Shown here: positions 1-7,049 of the stretch, piece after piece
Numbering within the stretch: the first letter of the stretch is position 1
Layout: each line of letters starts with the position of its first letter
DNA from: Blastococcus sp.
Lineage (GTDB): Bacteria; Actinomycetota; Actinomycetes; Mycobacteriales; Geodermatophilaceae
DNA length: 32,554 bases
Assembly: GCA_025965695.1 (NCBI GenBank)
Contig: JAOPWM010000109.1
Coordinates: 1 to 32,554 of the forward strand
Direction: 5' to 3'
The notes under the pieces: generated by a model
The model's input: only the letters and a program-made list of their open reading frames with translations
Databases searched by the model: none
What the model was told of the DNA's origin: nothing
Position numbers and translations under genes: made by a program

Positions 1-318
1 GCCCAGCACGCCGGCCGAGCCGGCGCGGGCGAGCAGCAGCCGGGCCTGGCCGAGCAGGTCCAGCGCGATGTTGGCCAGCGCCACCTCCTCCTCGAGTTCC
101 GGCGCTCCGGTCACCCACTGGGTCAGCCGCTGGGCCAGGACGAGCGCGTCGTCGCCGAGCATCAGGCAGTAGGTGCCGAGGTCTGCGGGGTCGATGCCGT
201 CGGGGACGGTGGTGTCGACGCCGGCCAGCGGGTCGTCGAACCCGGTGCCGAACGCCCACTGGCCCTCGCCACCGTGGGCCTGGTCGAGCGCGTCGTACAC
301 CGTTTCCTCGTGGGGCAT
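1..318 (-). CDS. paaC: PaaC, phenylacetyl-CoA epoxidase structural subunit (3' end outside window)
   Basis: PaaC is the non-catalytic partner of PaaA in the multicomponent monooxygenase that epoxidises phenylacetyl-CoA. The 106 visible residues hold the typical PaaC N-terminal region: GDDALVLAQRLTQW followed by ELEEEVALANIALDLLGQARLLL, the ferritin-like helices that pack on PaaA. The ATG at 318-316 is preceded on the minus strand by a purine-rich stretch (GAGAGGG). It is the third gene of a paaA-paaB-paaC run. Unlike paaA/paaB, which overlap, it is separated from paaB by about 95 bases that hold two hairpins. The gene continues past base 1, so its C-terminus cannot be judged. paaD and paaE would be expected further left. 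Confidence 0.93.
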   Translation of the reverse strand, partial: MPHEETVYDALDQAHGGEGQWAFGTGFDDPLAGVDTTVPDGIDPADLGTYCLMLGDDALVLAQRLTQWVTGAPELEEEVALANIALDLLGQARLLLARAGSAGVLG

Positions 319-332
319 GGGAACCCTCTCTT

Positions 333-351
333 CCGAGCACGGAGTGCTCGG
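333..351. repeat. Perfect hairpin in the paaB-paaC gap
   Basis: CCGAGCAC (333-340) and GTGCTCGG (344-351) form an 8-bp perfect stem with a GGA loop. It lies 15 bases upstream of the paaC start on the transcribed minus strand and next to the larger repeat at 357-412. It could slow ribosomes or nucleases in the intercistronic region. There is no U-tract, so simple termination is unlikely. Confidence 0.6.
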
Positions 352-356
352 CCATC

Positions 357-412
357 GGCCCTCGTGCAGGGACCCGCCGCGAGCGTGCGAGCGGTGGGGG
401 GCACGAGGGTCC
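357..412. repeat. Palindromic repeat family, copy A
   Basis: The outer arms CCCTCGTGC (359-367) and GCACGAGGG (401-409) pair over 9 bp. Inside is a second stem, CCCGCCGC against GCGGTGGG, around the core GAGCGTGCGAG. The core GCAGGGnCyCGCCGCGAGCnT recurs at 7726-7746 and, diverged, at 703-723. The element starts 2 bases beyond the paaB stop. On the minus strand one frame would read PPPLARSRRVPA, the same peptide type as the other copies, but this frame does not join paaC. See findings for the covariation. Confidence 0.8.
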
Positions 413-413
413 T

Positions 414-779
414 TCACATGTGGGGGACGTTCTCCGGGATCTCGTAGAACGTCGGGTGCCGGTAGACCTTGTCGCCGTTCGGGGCGAACATCGGGTCCTT
501 CTCGTCGGGGCTCGAGGCGGTGATGTCTGCGGCCTTCACCACCCAGATGCTCACACCCTCGTTGCGCCGGGTGTAGACGTCGCGGGCGGCGTGCACGGCC
601 ATCTCGTCGTCCGGCGCGTGCAGCGAGCCGACGTGGACGTGGTTGAGCCCCCGTTTGCCGCGGACGAACACCTCGTAGAGCGGCCAGTCCCGACGGCCCC
701 GTCCAGGGGCCCGCCCCGAGCCTGCGAGGGGTGGGGAGGACGGGGTGTTTTTCCCGCCCTCTGCGGTCATGTCGCTCAT
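414..779 (-). CDS. paaB: PaaB, phenylacetyl-CoA epoxidase subunit, with repeat-encoded N-terminus
   Basis: PaaB is a small subunit of the PaaABCE epoxidase, thought to bridge PaaA/PaaC units. From [20 protein letters not shown] through [19 protein letters not shown] to the terminal [16 protein letters not shown] the protein matches the family closely. It is 121 aa, while PaaB is usually about 95, because some 28 residues precede the conserved start. About 18 of those, [18 protein letters not shown], are encoded by the palindromic repeat at 697-752. The start ATG at 779 overlaps the paaA stop (ATGA) and has GGAG upstream. The only other ATG (770) also lies before the repeat. No ATG, GTG, TTG or CTG codon occurs in frame between the repeat and WPLYEV, so the repeat must be translated. 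Confidence 0.95.
   Translation of the reverse strand: MSDMTAEGGKNTPSSPPLAGSGRAPGRGRRDWPLYEVFVRGKRGLNHVHVGSLHAPDDEMAVHAARDVYTRRNEGVSIWVVKAADITASSPDEKDPMFAPNGDKVYRHPTFYEIPENVPHM
697..752. repeat. Palindromic repeat family, copy B (inside paaB)
   Basis: CCCCGTCC (697-704) pairs perfectly with GGACGGGG (738-745). The plus strand then reads TGTTTTT, which looks like an intrinsic terminator for transcripts antisense to paa. The inner core matches copies A and C except that a G:C pair in the inner stem is replaced by C:G (GCCGCGAG to GCCCCGAG, GAGCGG to GAGGGG). It begins 24 bases after the paaA stop and lies inside the paaB reading frame. Confidence 0.8.
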
Positions 780-1714
780 GCGTGCTTCTCCGCATACGCG
801 GTGGCTGCGTCAATGACCCAGGCGTTCTCGTCCCGCGCGGCCCGCCGGCGGGCGATCCGCTCGTCGTTGCACGGGCCCTGTCCGCCGATCACCCGCTTGA
901 ACTCCGCCCAGTCGATCGCGCCGAAGCGGTAGTGCCCGGTCTCCGGGTCGAGGGAGAGCTCGGGGTCGGGCAGCGTGACCCCGAGGAAGTCCGCCTGCGG
1001 CACGGACATGTCCACGTACCGCTGCCGCAGCTCGTCGTTCGTGTGCCGCTTGATGCCCCACGCCATCGACTGCGCGCTGTTCGGGCTGTCGTCGTCGGGC
1101 GGGCCGAACATCATCAGCGACGGCCACCACCACCGGTCGACGGCGTCCTGCACCATCGCCCGCTGCTCGGGCGTGCCGCCCATCATCGCCATCAGCAGCT
1201 CGTAGCCCTGCCGCTGGTGGAAGGACTCCTCCTTGCAGACGCGGATCATCGCCCGCGCATAGGGCCCGTAGGAGCTGCGGCACAGCGGCACCTGGTTGCA
1301 GATCGCCGCACCGTCGACCAGCCAGCCGATGACGCCGACGTCGGCGTAGGTCAGCGACGGGTAGTTGAAGATCGAGCTGTACTTCTGCCTGCGCTCGATC
1401 AGCTTGTCGGTGAGGTCGGCCCGGTCGGCGCCGAGGGTCTCCGCGGCGGAGTACAGGTACATGCCGTGGCCGGCCTCGTCCTGCACCTTGGCCAGCAGGA
1501 TCGCCTTGCGCCGCAGGCTGGGGGCGGCCAGCAGCCAGTCGCCCTCCGGCTGCATCCCGATGATCTCCGAGTGCGCGTGCTGCGCGATCTGCCGGATCAG
1601 TCCGTTGCGGTAACCGTCGGGCATCCAGTCCCGGGGCTCGATGCGGTGGCCGGCCGCGATCGTGGCGTCGAAGTGCGCCTGCAGATCCACGTCGTCGAGC
1701 GCAGCGGCGGTCAT
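776..1714 (-). CDS. paaA: PaaA, catalytic subunit of ring-1,2-phenylacetyl-CoA epoxidase
   Basis: PaaA carries the di-iron centre that epoxidises the aromatic ring of phenylacetyl-CoA. At 312 aa the length is normal for the family. Diagnostic stretches include the iron-binding helices with [30 protein letters not shown] and [17 protein letters not shown], supplying the Glu and His ligands, and the later [17 protein letters not shown] chose ATG 1714-1712 because GGAGA sits 5 bases upstream. An in-frame start at 1777 would add 21 residues absent from the family and run through the operator. It is the first gene of paaABC, divergent from paaK, and ends in an ATGA overlap with paaB. Regulation is probably by the TetR protein encoded at 3156-3764. 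Confidence 0.97.
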   Translation of the reverse strand: MTAAALDDVDLQAHFDATIAAGHRIEPRDWMPDGYRNGLIRQIAQHAHSEIIGMQPEGDWLLAAPSLRRKAILLAKVQDEAGHGMYLYSAAETLGADRADLTDKLIERRQKYSSIFNYPSLTYADVGVIGWLVDGAAICNQVPLCRSSYGPYARAMIRVCKEESFHQRQGYELLMAMMGGTPEQRAMVQDAVDRWWWPSLMMFGPPDDDSPNSAQSMAWGIKRHTNDELRQRYVDMSVPQADFLGVTLPDPELSLDPETGHYRFGAIDWAEFKRVIGGQGPCNDERIARRRAARDENAWVIDAATAYAEKHA

Positions 1715-1733
1715 CGCGTCTCCAGGAGGGGCA

Positions 1734-1762
1734 TTTACTGACCGTTTGGTCAGGAATAGTGT
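1734..1762. promoter_or_regulatory. Divergent paa promoter with TetR-type operator
   Basis: CTGACC-GTTT-GGTCAG (1738-1753) is a perfect 6+6 inverted repeat of the kind bound by TetR-family repressors of paa and acyl-CoA genes in actinobacteria. On the plus strand it sits between a possible -35 (TTTACT, 1734-1739) and -10 (TAGTGT, 1757-1762) with a 17-base spacer, so a bound repressor would cover the paaK promoter. It is also just 24 bases upstream of the paaA start. The linked TetR gene is the likely binder; that is inference. Confidence 0.7.
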
Positions 1763-1827
1763 GACGCACGACACCACGGCAGCACAAGGTCGGCACGACG
1801 CGCCTCGCGCGGTCAGAAGGGACGGCG

Positions 1828-3159
1828 ATGACGACGGAGACCAGCCGGCGACGAGGCAGCACCCCCGACCCCACGACGCTGGATCCGGCCGAGCGGATGA
1901 GCCTCGACGAACTGCGCGAGACGCAGCTGACGCGGTTGCAGTGGACCCTTCGCCACGCCTACGAGAACGTCCCGCACTACCGGCGGGCCTTCGACCTCGC
2001 CGGCGTCCACCCCGACGACTGCCAGGAGCTGGCCGACCTCGCGAAGTTCCCGCTGACGAGCAAGGAGGACCTGCGGGAGAACTACCCGTTCGGCATGTTC
2101 GCCGTCCCGCAGGACCGGATCCGCCGTGTGCACGCCTCCTCCGGCACGACCGGCCGGCCCACCGTCGTGGGCTACACCGAGGGCGACCTCGACACCTGGG
2201 CCACGGTCATGGCGCGGTCGATCCGGGCCGCGGGCGGCCGGCCGGGCGACAGAGTGCATGTGGCCTACGGGTACGGGCTGTTCACCGGCGGGCTCGGCGC
2301 CCACTACGGCGCGGAGAAGCTCGGCTGCACGGTCATCCCCGTCTCCGGGGGCATGACCCCGCGCCAGGCGCAGCTGATCACCGACTTCCGGCCCCGGGTG
2401 ATCATGGTGACGCCGTCCTACATGCTCGCCGTCATCGACGAGCTCGAGCGGCAGGGCATCGACCCGCGGACGACCTCCCTGGAGATCGGCATCTTCGGCG
2501 CCGAACCCTGGACCGACCGGATGCGCGAGGAGATCGAGGGCCGGCTCGGGATCGACGCCGTCGACATCTACGGGCTGTCGGAGGTCATGGGCCCGGGCGT
2601 GGCCCAGGAGTGCGTCGAGACCAAGGACGGCCTGCACGTCTGGGAGGACCACTTCTACCCGGAGGTGGTCGACCCGCTGACCGGCGAGGTGCTGCCCGAC
2701 GGCGAACGCGGCGAGCTGCTGTTCACCACCCTGACCAAGGAGGGCATGCCGGTCATCCGCTACCGCACGCGCGACCTGACCCGACTGCTCCCGGGCACCG
2801 CGCGCCCAGGGATGCGCCGCATGGAGAAGGTCACCGGCCGGACCGACGACATGATCATCCTGCGCGGGGTGAACCTGTTCCCGACGCAGGTCGAGGAGGT
2901 CGTCCTCCGGACGGCGGGGCTGTCCCCGCACTTCCGCCTGGTGCTGACCACGCACGGCCGCCTCGACCACCTCACCGTGGAGGTGGAGGCACGGACCGAC
3001 TGCCCGGACGACCGCCGGACGTCGGCTGCGGACGAGGTCGCGGCGACGGTCAAGGAGACTGTCGGGGTGAGCGTGGACGTCGTCGTCGTCGACCCCGAGA
3101 CGCTGCCTCGGTCGGTGGGCAAGCTCCAGCGTCTTCTGGATCAGCGCACCCGTCCGTGA
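1828..3159 (+). CDS. paaK: Phenylacetate-CoA ligase
   Basis: PaaK activates phenylacetate with ATP and CoA to phenylacetyl-CoA, the substrate of PaaABCE. At 443 aa the length is normal. The ANL-superfamily motifs are in place: [15 protein letters not shown] (phosphate-binding loop, about residues 102-116), [26 protein letters not shown] (hinge aspartate), [20 protein letters not shown], and a C-terminal VGKLQRL with the catalytic lysine. The ATG is preceded by GAAGGGA. The gene diverges from paaA across a shared operator, and its stop TGA overlaps the GTG start of the TetR gene, so ligase and regulator are translationally coupled. Confidence 0.97.
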   Translation: MTTETSRRRGSTPDPTTLDPAERMSLDELRETQLTRLQWTLRHAYENVPHYRRAFDLAGVHPDDCQELADLAKFPLTSKEDLRENYPFGMFAVPQDRIRRVHASSGTTGRPTVVGYTEGDLDTWATVMARSIRAAGGRPGDRVHVAYGYGLFTGGLGAHYGAEKLGCTVIPVSGGMTPRQAQLITDFRPRVIMVTPSYMLAVIDELERQGIDPRTTSLEIGIFGAEPWTDRMREEIEGRLGIDAVDIYGLSEVMGPGVAQECVETKDGLHVWEDHFYPEVVDPLTGEVLPDGERGELLFTTLTKEGMPVIRYRTRDLTRLLPGTARPGMRRMEKVTGRTDDMIILRGVNLFPTQVEEVVLRTAGLSPHFRLVLTTHGRLDHLTVEVEARTDCPDDRRTSAADEVAATVKETVGVSVDVVVVDPETLPRSVGKLQRLLDQRTRP

Positions 3160-3764
3160 GCGAGCAGGCGGCGCGGCGCGGGCGCCCGGGCCACTCGCTG
3201 GAGTCGCTGCTCGCCGTCGCCGTCGCCGTCTTCAACGAGCGCGGCTACGAGGCGACGAGCATGGACGAGCTCGCCCTGCGGGCCGGGATCACGAAGTCGG
3301 CGATCTACCACCACGTGCCGGGCAAGGAGGAACTGCTGCGGCTGGCCGTGAAACGGGCTCTGGACGGACTGTTCGCCGTGACCCGGGAACCGGAGGCGAC
3401 GACGGGCCCCGCGATCGGCCGGCTCGAGCACGTCGTCCGCGGGTCGGTCCGGGTGCTGACGGCGGAGCTGCCGTTCGTCACCCTGCTGCTGCGGGTGCGC
3501 GGCAACACCGACGTCGAGCGGGCGGCCCTGGAGCGGCGGCGCGAGTTCGACCGCATCGTCAGCGACCTCGTGCGGGCCGCGGAGCGTGAGGGCAGCGTGC
3601 GTCCGGACGTCGATCCGGCGGTGATCGGCCGGCTGCTGTTCGGCACGGTCAACTCCCTGACCGAGTGGTACCGCCCGGGCGGCCCGCTGACCGCTGACGA
3701 CCTCGCGAATGCGCTCGTGGCGACCACGTTCGACGGTCTGCGCACGGCGCCGCGACAGCGGTGA
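3156..3764 (+). CDS. TetR-family regulator, probable PaaR
   Basis: A 202-aa TetR-family repressor. The N-terminal helix-turn-helix reads ATSMDELALRAGITKSAIYHHVPGKEELL (about residues 30-58), the classic TetR signature. The rest is an all-helical ligand-binding domain ending TADDLANALVATTFDGLRTAPRQR. I chose the GTG at 3156 because it overlaps the paaK stop (GTGA) and gives the usual short N-terminus. No separate Shine-Dalgarno is visible, which fits coupling. Its place in the paa locus and the operator at 1738-1753 suggest that it represses paa genes and is released by phenylacetyl-CoA, as for other PaaR proteins. The last 60 or so bases are duplicated as a fossil at 4432-4495. Confidence 0.9.
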   Translation: MSEQAARRGRPGHSLESLLAVAVAVFNERGYEATSMDELALRAGITKSAIYHHVPGKEELLRLAVKRALDGLFAVTREPEATTGPAIGRLEHVVRGSVRVLTAELPFVTLLLRVRGNTDVERAALERRREFDRIVSDLVRAAEREGSVRPDVDPAVIGRLLFGTVNSLTEWYRPGGPLTADDLANALVATTFDGLRTAPRQR

Positions 3765-3931
3765 CAGCCGAGCGGGGGTCCAGACCGGGGACACCCGCAA
3801 CCGGCCACGGAGTTCCGGCAGGGCACTGGTCACTGCGCTCGGGCGCGCGCATCCTTGGACCCGTAACTCACCCGGACCCACTCCGAGCAGGAGAGTGACC
3901 TCAGCCCGAGAACAAGCAGAAGGAGAGGGCG

Positions 3932-4378
3932 ATGACCCTTTCTATGCCGTCCGCATCCCGCGTGACCGCTCGCTGGGACCCGTTCCGTGAGGTGGACGAG
4001 CTCTACAGGCAGATGAACCACCTCTTGGAGACCGGCGTCAGCACCGACGGTGCCACCCGCTGGGTTCCCCTGGCCGACATCGAGGAGACCGACGACGCCT
4101 ACATCGTCGAGATGGAGCTACCGGGCGTCAAACAGGACGACGTCGACATCGAGGTCAACGGCCGCGAACTCACCGTGTCCGGTGAGGTCAAGGAGAAGGA
4201 ACGCGCCGGGATCCTCCGCCGGCGAACCCGCAAGGTCGGCGAGTTCAGCTACACCGTGAGCCTGCCCATGGAGATCGACGCCGACAGCGTCAGCGCCGAC
4301 CTCGACAGCGGCGTGCTCACCATCAGGGTGCCGAAGTCCCAGGGGACGAAGTCGCGGCACGTGACCATCGGCAGCTGA
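3932..4378 (+). CDS. Hsp20 / alpha-crystallin small heat-shock protein
   Basis: An ATP-independent holdase chaperone that forms oligomers and keeps unfolding proteins soluble. At 148 aa it has the usual Hsp20 layout: a short N-terminal arm (RWDPFREVDELYRQMNHLLE), an alpha-crystallin domain from about residue 42 (WVPLADIEETDDAYIVEMELPGV, ELTVSGEVKEK, GEFSYTVSLP) and the A-x-x-x-n-G-V-L motif (ADLDSGVLTIRVPK, about 123-136), then a short tail. The ATG follows AAGGAGAGG. The gene stands alone between two TetR-derived sequences. The 167 bases upstream hold no HAIR/HspR-type or CIRCE repeat that I can see, so its heat control is unclear. Confidence 0.93.
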   Translation: MTLSMPSASRVTARWDPFREVDELYRQMNHLLETGVSTDGATRWVPLADIEETDDAYIVEMELPGVKQDDVDIEVNGRELTVSGEVKEKERAGILRRRTRKVGEFSYTVSLPMEIDADSVSADLDSGVLTIRVPKSQGTKSRHVTIGS

Positions 4379-4401
4379 TCGGTCGGTCCGCCCGGCGGGT
4401 G

Positions 4402-4426
4402 CCCGGACACGACGACCGCGTCCGGG
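4402..4426 (+). terminator. Hairpin after hsp20
   Basis: CCCGGAC (4402-4408) pairs with GTCCGGG (4420-4426) across an 11-base loop, 23 bases beyond the hsp20 stop. There is no T-tract, as is common for actinobacterial terminators. Placement is the main evidence. Confidence 0.45.
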
Positions 4427-4431
4427 TGCCC

Positions 4432-4495
4432 CGGCTGACTGCCGATGGCGTCACGAACGCGCTGGTGGCGACCGCATTCGACGGTCAGCCCACCG
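4432..4495 (+). pseudogene. Remnant of a TetR gene 3' end
   Basis: The translation RLTADGVTNALVATAFDG mirrors PLTADDLANALVATTFDG, the C-terminus of the paa-linked TetR. DNA identity to 3687-3749 is roughly 75-80 percent by hand alignment over about 60 bases. No start, helix-turn-helix or upstream body of a regulator remains here, so this is a fossil of a paralogous or duplicated regulator. It is in frame with the hydrolase that follows, which makes an artificially long start for that gene look possible; the remnant argues against it. Confidence 0.75.
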
Positions 4496-4515
4496 GCTGG
4501 CCCGCCGGGCGGCGG

Positions 4516-5364
4516 ATGCGGCAGGCTGGCGCCGTGGACAGCTTCCGCCGCGACGGCCTGACCTTCGACGTCCGGGACGCCGGCCCGCCCGACGGGGAGC
4601 CCGTCGTCCTCCTGCACGGCTTCCCGCAGGACTCGGCCGCCTGGGACCAGGTGGCGCCGGCGCTGCACCAGGCGGGACTGCACACGCTCGCGCCGGATCA
4701 GCGCGGTTACTCCCCCATGGCGCGGCCTCGGGGGCGCGGCCGGTACCGGCTGCGCGAGACGACCGCCGACGTCCTCGCCCTGCTCGACGCCGCCGGGCTG
4801 GAGAGCGCGCACGTGGTCGGGCACGACTGGGGTGGCATCGTGGGCTGGGCGCTGGGCGCCTGGCACCCGGATCGGGTGCGGACGCTGACGGCGCTGTCGG
4901 TGCCGCATCCCGCGGCGATGGCGAAGGCCATGGTCACGAGTGACCAGGCGCTGCGCTCGTCCTACGTGTTCGCTTTCCAGCTGCCGTTCCTGCCCGAGCG
5001 CCTCCTGCTGTCCGGTGGTGGCAGGCCGCTGCGCCGGATGCTGCGCGGCGGTGGCCTGTCCCGGGAGGCTGCCGCCCACTACGTCGGCCGCATGTGCGAG
5101 CCGGGGGCACTCAGCGCTGCCCTCGGCTGGTACCGCGCGCTGCCGCTGAGCCGCCTTGACCGGGTGGGCACCGTGCGCGTGCCGACGCTGCACGTGTGGA
5201 GCACCGGAGACACCTTCCTCGGCCGGGCCGCCACCGAGGCGACGGCGCAGTTCGTGGACGCCCCCTACCGGCTCGAGGTGCTCGAGGGCATCTCGCACTG
5301 GATCCCCGAGCTCGCCGGGGACCGCGTCGCGGAACTGGTCACCGCCCACGTCCGCACCGCCTGA
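4516..5364 (+). CDS. Alpha/beta-fold hydrolase (epoxide hydrolase/haloalkane dehalogenase-like)
   Basis: A 282-aa serine-hydrolase-fold protein. VVLLHGFPQDSAAWDQV carries the HGFPQ oxyanion-hole motif, and VVGHDWGGIVGW carries the nucleophile elbow with Asp (G-H-D-W-G-G), as in epoxide hydrolases and haloalkane dehalogenases rather than Ser esterases. The acid is probably in LHVWSTGDTFLG and the general base His in ISHWIPEL. A cap region lies between. The natural substrate is not predictable. The start is ATG 4516 or GTG 4534; the in-frame ATG at 4399 would include the TetR fossil and is rejected. Two perfect palindromes follow directly after the stop. Confidence 0.85.
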   Translation: MRQAGAVDSFRRDGLTFDVRDAGPPDGEPVVLLHGFPQDSAAWDQVAPALHQAGLHTLAPDQRGYSPMARPRGRGRYRLRETTADVLALLDAAGLESAHVVGHDWGGIVGWALGAWHPDRVRTLTALSVPHPAAMAKAMVTSDQALRSSYVFAFQLPFLPERLLLSGGGRPLRRMLRGGGLSREAAAHYVGRMCEPGALSAALGWYRALPLSRLDRVGTVRVPTLHVWSTGDTFLGRAATEATAQFVDAPYRLEVLEGISHWIPELAGDRVAELVTAHVRTA

Positions 5365-5422
5365 CGGACTTTCGGCGCCGAAAGTCCGGCCTGGTGCCCG
5401 GACTTTCGGCGCCGAAAGTCCG
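5365..5422. repeat. Tandem pair of perfect 24-bp palindromes
   Basis: The half-site CGGACTTTCGGC followed directly by its reverse complement forms a loopless 24-bp palindrome at 5365-5388 and again at 5399-5422. The second extends to 26 bp with flanking C/G. The copies are identical and their centres are 34 bp apart. The first starts at the base after the hydrolase stop. They may act as a bidirectional terminator (very stable hairpins), or as a site for a dimeric protein. The right copy abuts the truncated VOC gene fragment. Confidence 0.85.
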
Positions 5423-5560
5423 GTGCACCGCGACCTCGGCGGGAGGCATCTGCAGGATCAGCCAGCCTCCGCCGGCGTCCACGGCGGGTAGCTCGAGCAC
5501 GTCCCGGAGGAATACCCGGTCCGCCCCTGCGTCGCTGCTGCAGAGGATCACGTGGGCGCC
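5423..5560 (-). pseudogene. VOC (glyoxalase/bleomycin-resistance) family fragment
   Basis: The minus strand reads RGAHVILCSSDAGADRVFL, then RDVLELPAVDAGGGWLILQM, then PPAEVAVH. This is the first beta-alpha-beta unit of a vicinal-oxygen-chelate protein. It stops at the edge of the palindrome pair: the next codons read through the palindromes as RTFGAESPG. A family member would continue for about 70-90 more residues. The codon where a start would be expected reads AGG after an in-frame TGA. The fragment is therefore truncated at its 3' end and probably has no start. Confidence 0.65.
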
Positions 5561-5631
5561 TCGGAGCCTTCACCCGACCTAGGACCGGGCGCTGACCGGT
5601 TGCTGGCCGCGCCTCCGGGTAGCGGCTGTTC

Positions 5632-6714
5632 ATGGCTCAGTTCACCAGCGATCAACTCCGCGGGATGACGGTCGCCGTCACCGGCGCCAGCGGCAACCTC
5701 GGGACGGCGCTGCTGCGCCGGCTGAGCGCGCCGGGAGCCGGGGTGGCCGAGGTCCGCGGGCTGGCCCGCCGGCAGCCCCCGGAGGTCGCCCCCTACTCCG
5801 GAGTCCGGTGGCACCTGACGGACCTCGGTGGCCCGCACAGCGAGGAGGCGCTCGCCGATTTCATGGACGGCGTCGACGCCGTCGTCCATCTGGCCTGGGC
5901 GCTGCAGCCGGGCCGGCAGCCCGACGACCTGCGCCGGGTCAACGTCGAAGGCACCCGCCGGGTGGTGCGCGCGGCCGCGGTCGCCGGCGTCGGCCACGTC
6001 GTGCACCTGTCCTCCATCGGCGCCTATGCACCCGGTGCGGTCGGGCAGCGCGTCGCCGAGGACTGGCCGACCACCGGTATCCCGAGCGCGCAGTACAGCC
6101 GGGACAAGTCCGAGGCTGAGCGCGTCGTCCGGGAGATCGCGGCCCGGCACCCGGAGATGACGGTGAGCGTCGTCCGGCCGACGCTGGTCCTGCAGCCGGA
6201 CGCCGGCAGCGAGATCGGTCGCTACTTCCTCGGTCCGCTGCTGTTCGGGGCCGCGCGTCTGCTACCGGGTGCGGTCGCCCGGCTGCTCCCGCTGCCGCTC
6301 CCCCGGCTCGCGGTGTCCTTCGTGCACGCCGACGACGTCGCCGACGCCGTGGTCCGGATGCTCGACCGCCGGGCTCCCGGCCCGTTCAACCTCGCCGCCG
6401 AACCGCTGCTGGACGCCGATGGCCTGGCCCGCGCCCTGGGGACCATGCGGGTGCCCGTCCCCGCACTGGCCCTGCGGACGGCGCTGCAAGCCGCGTTCAG
6501 CGCGCACCTGGTCCCGACCGAGCCGGGGTGGCTCGACATCGCCACCCGCGTGCCCGCGCTGAACACCGCGCGCGCCCGGAAGCTGCTGGACTGGGCCCCG
6601 GTGTACCGCGGGGACGAGGTGCTCCGGGACTTCGTCGCCGCCCTCGGCCACGGCGAGGGTGCACCAGGCCCCCTCCTGCGGCCGGCCGGTACCCCGCTCA
6701 CCCGCGCGACCTGA
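5632..6714 (+). CDS. NAD-dependent epimerase/dehydratase (extended SDR)
   Basis: A 360-aa Rossmann-fold protein of the extended short-chain dehydrogenase group. VAVTGASGNLGTALLRRL (about residues 14-31) is the TGxxGxxG dinucleotide loop. DAVVHLAWALQPG follows, then the active-site region HLSSIGAYAPG with YSRDKSEAE (YxxxK) downstream. FVHADDVADAVVRML is the typical C-terminal substrate-domain helix. These proteins act on nucleotide sugars or on sterol/flavonoid-type substrates; nothing nearby settles which. The ATG at 5632 gives a full-length protein and has only weak ribosome-binding signal. It is monocistronic: a gene fragment on the opposite strand lies on each side. Confidence 0.85.
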   Translation: MAQFTSDQLRGMTVAVTGASGNLGTALLRRLSAPGAGVAEVRGLARRQPPEVAPYSGVRWHLTDLGGPHSEEALADFMDGVDAVVHLAWALQPGRQPDDLRRVNVEGTRRVVRAAAVAGVGHVVHLSSIGAYAPGAVGQRVAEDWPTTGIPSAQYSRDKSEAERVVREIAARHPEMTVSVVRPTLVLQPDAGSEIGRYFLGPLLFGAARLLPGAVARLLPLPLPRLAVSFVHADDVADAVVRMLDRRAPGPFNLAAEPLLDADGLARALGTMRVPVPALALRTALQAAFSAHLVPTEPGWLDIATRVPALNTARARKLLDWAPVYRGDEVLRDFVAALGHGEGAPGPLLRPAGTPLTRAT

Positions 6715-6771
6715 GGGCCAGATCTCAGCGCGCGAACAGCAGCGAACGACCCAGCCTCGCCCAGTCGTCCG

Positions 6772-7049
6772 TCAGCCCCACAACAGCGCAGTGGGGTCGC
6801 GATCGATCTCGGCCAGGAGCTCATCGACGGTGCGCGCGAAGCGCAGGTCGGGGTATTCATGCCAGCGTTCGTCGCTGCCGCACCAGTACAGCCGCCAGAC
6901 CCTCCGGGACGTGAGGTAGCGGAGCAGTGCAACAGGAGTGCTCATCCACTCCGGATCGGCCCGCAGGCCCCAGGGCGGCCTGCGCTCGACAATCGTGACG
7001 TCGCGGGCGGGACATCTCGCATTCGATGCGGAGCTGGCTCCGCACGTCG
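6772..7049 (-). pseudogene. DUF3024 protein gene, truncated and frameshifted
   Basis: The minus strand reads VRSQLRIECEMS in one frame. After a one-base shift near 7003-7015 it continues as RDVTIVERRPPWGLRADPEW, then MSTPVALLRYLTSRRVWRLYW, ending VDELLAEIDRDPTALLWG and TGA at 6772-6774. The WxLYW and L-AEIDRDP-xx-WG motifs are those of DUF3024 proteins, normally about 110-115 aa. The 5' end is missing at the junction with the thioesterase stop (7050). A 57-aa product could still start at ATG 6945, but it would lack half the domain. A sequencing error could explain the shift but not the missing N-terminus. Confidence 0.7.

Noticed and set aside
1641-3155. Plus-strand frame extending the TetR gene upstream by about 500 residues
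   Set aside because: It runs out of frame through paaK and the promoter region. The TetR gene has a natural GTG coupled to the paaK stop.
3765-3931. HspR (HAIR) or CIRCE operator upstream of hsp20
   Set aside because: No CTTGAGT-N7-ACTCAAG or TTAGCACTC-type repeat is present.
4399-4515. Longer start for the alpha/beta hydrolase
   Set aside because: The extra residues are the TetR fossil, not part of the hydrolase fold.
5632-6714. Possible fusion of the epimerase with the preceding VOC fragment
   Set aside because: They lie on opposite strands, with a clear ATG for the epimerase.
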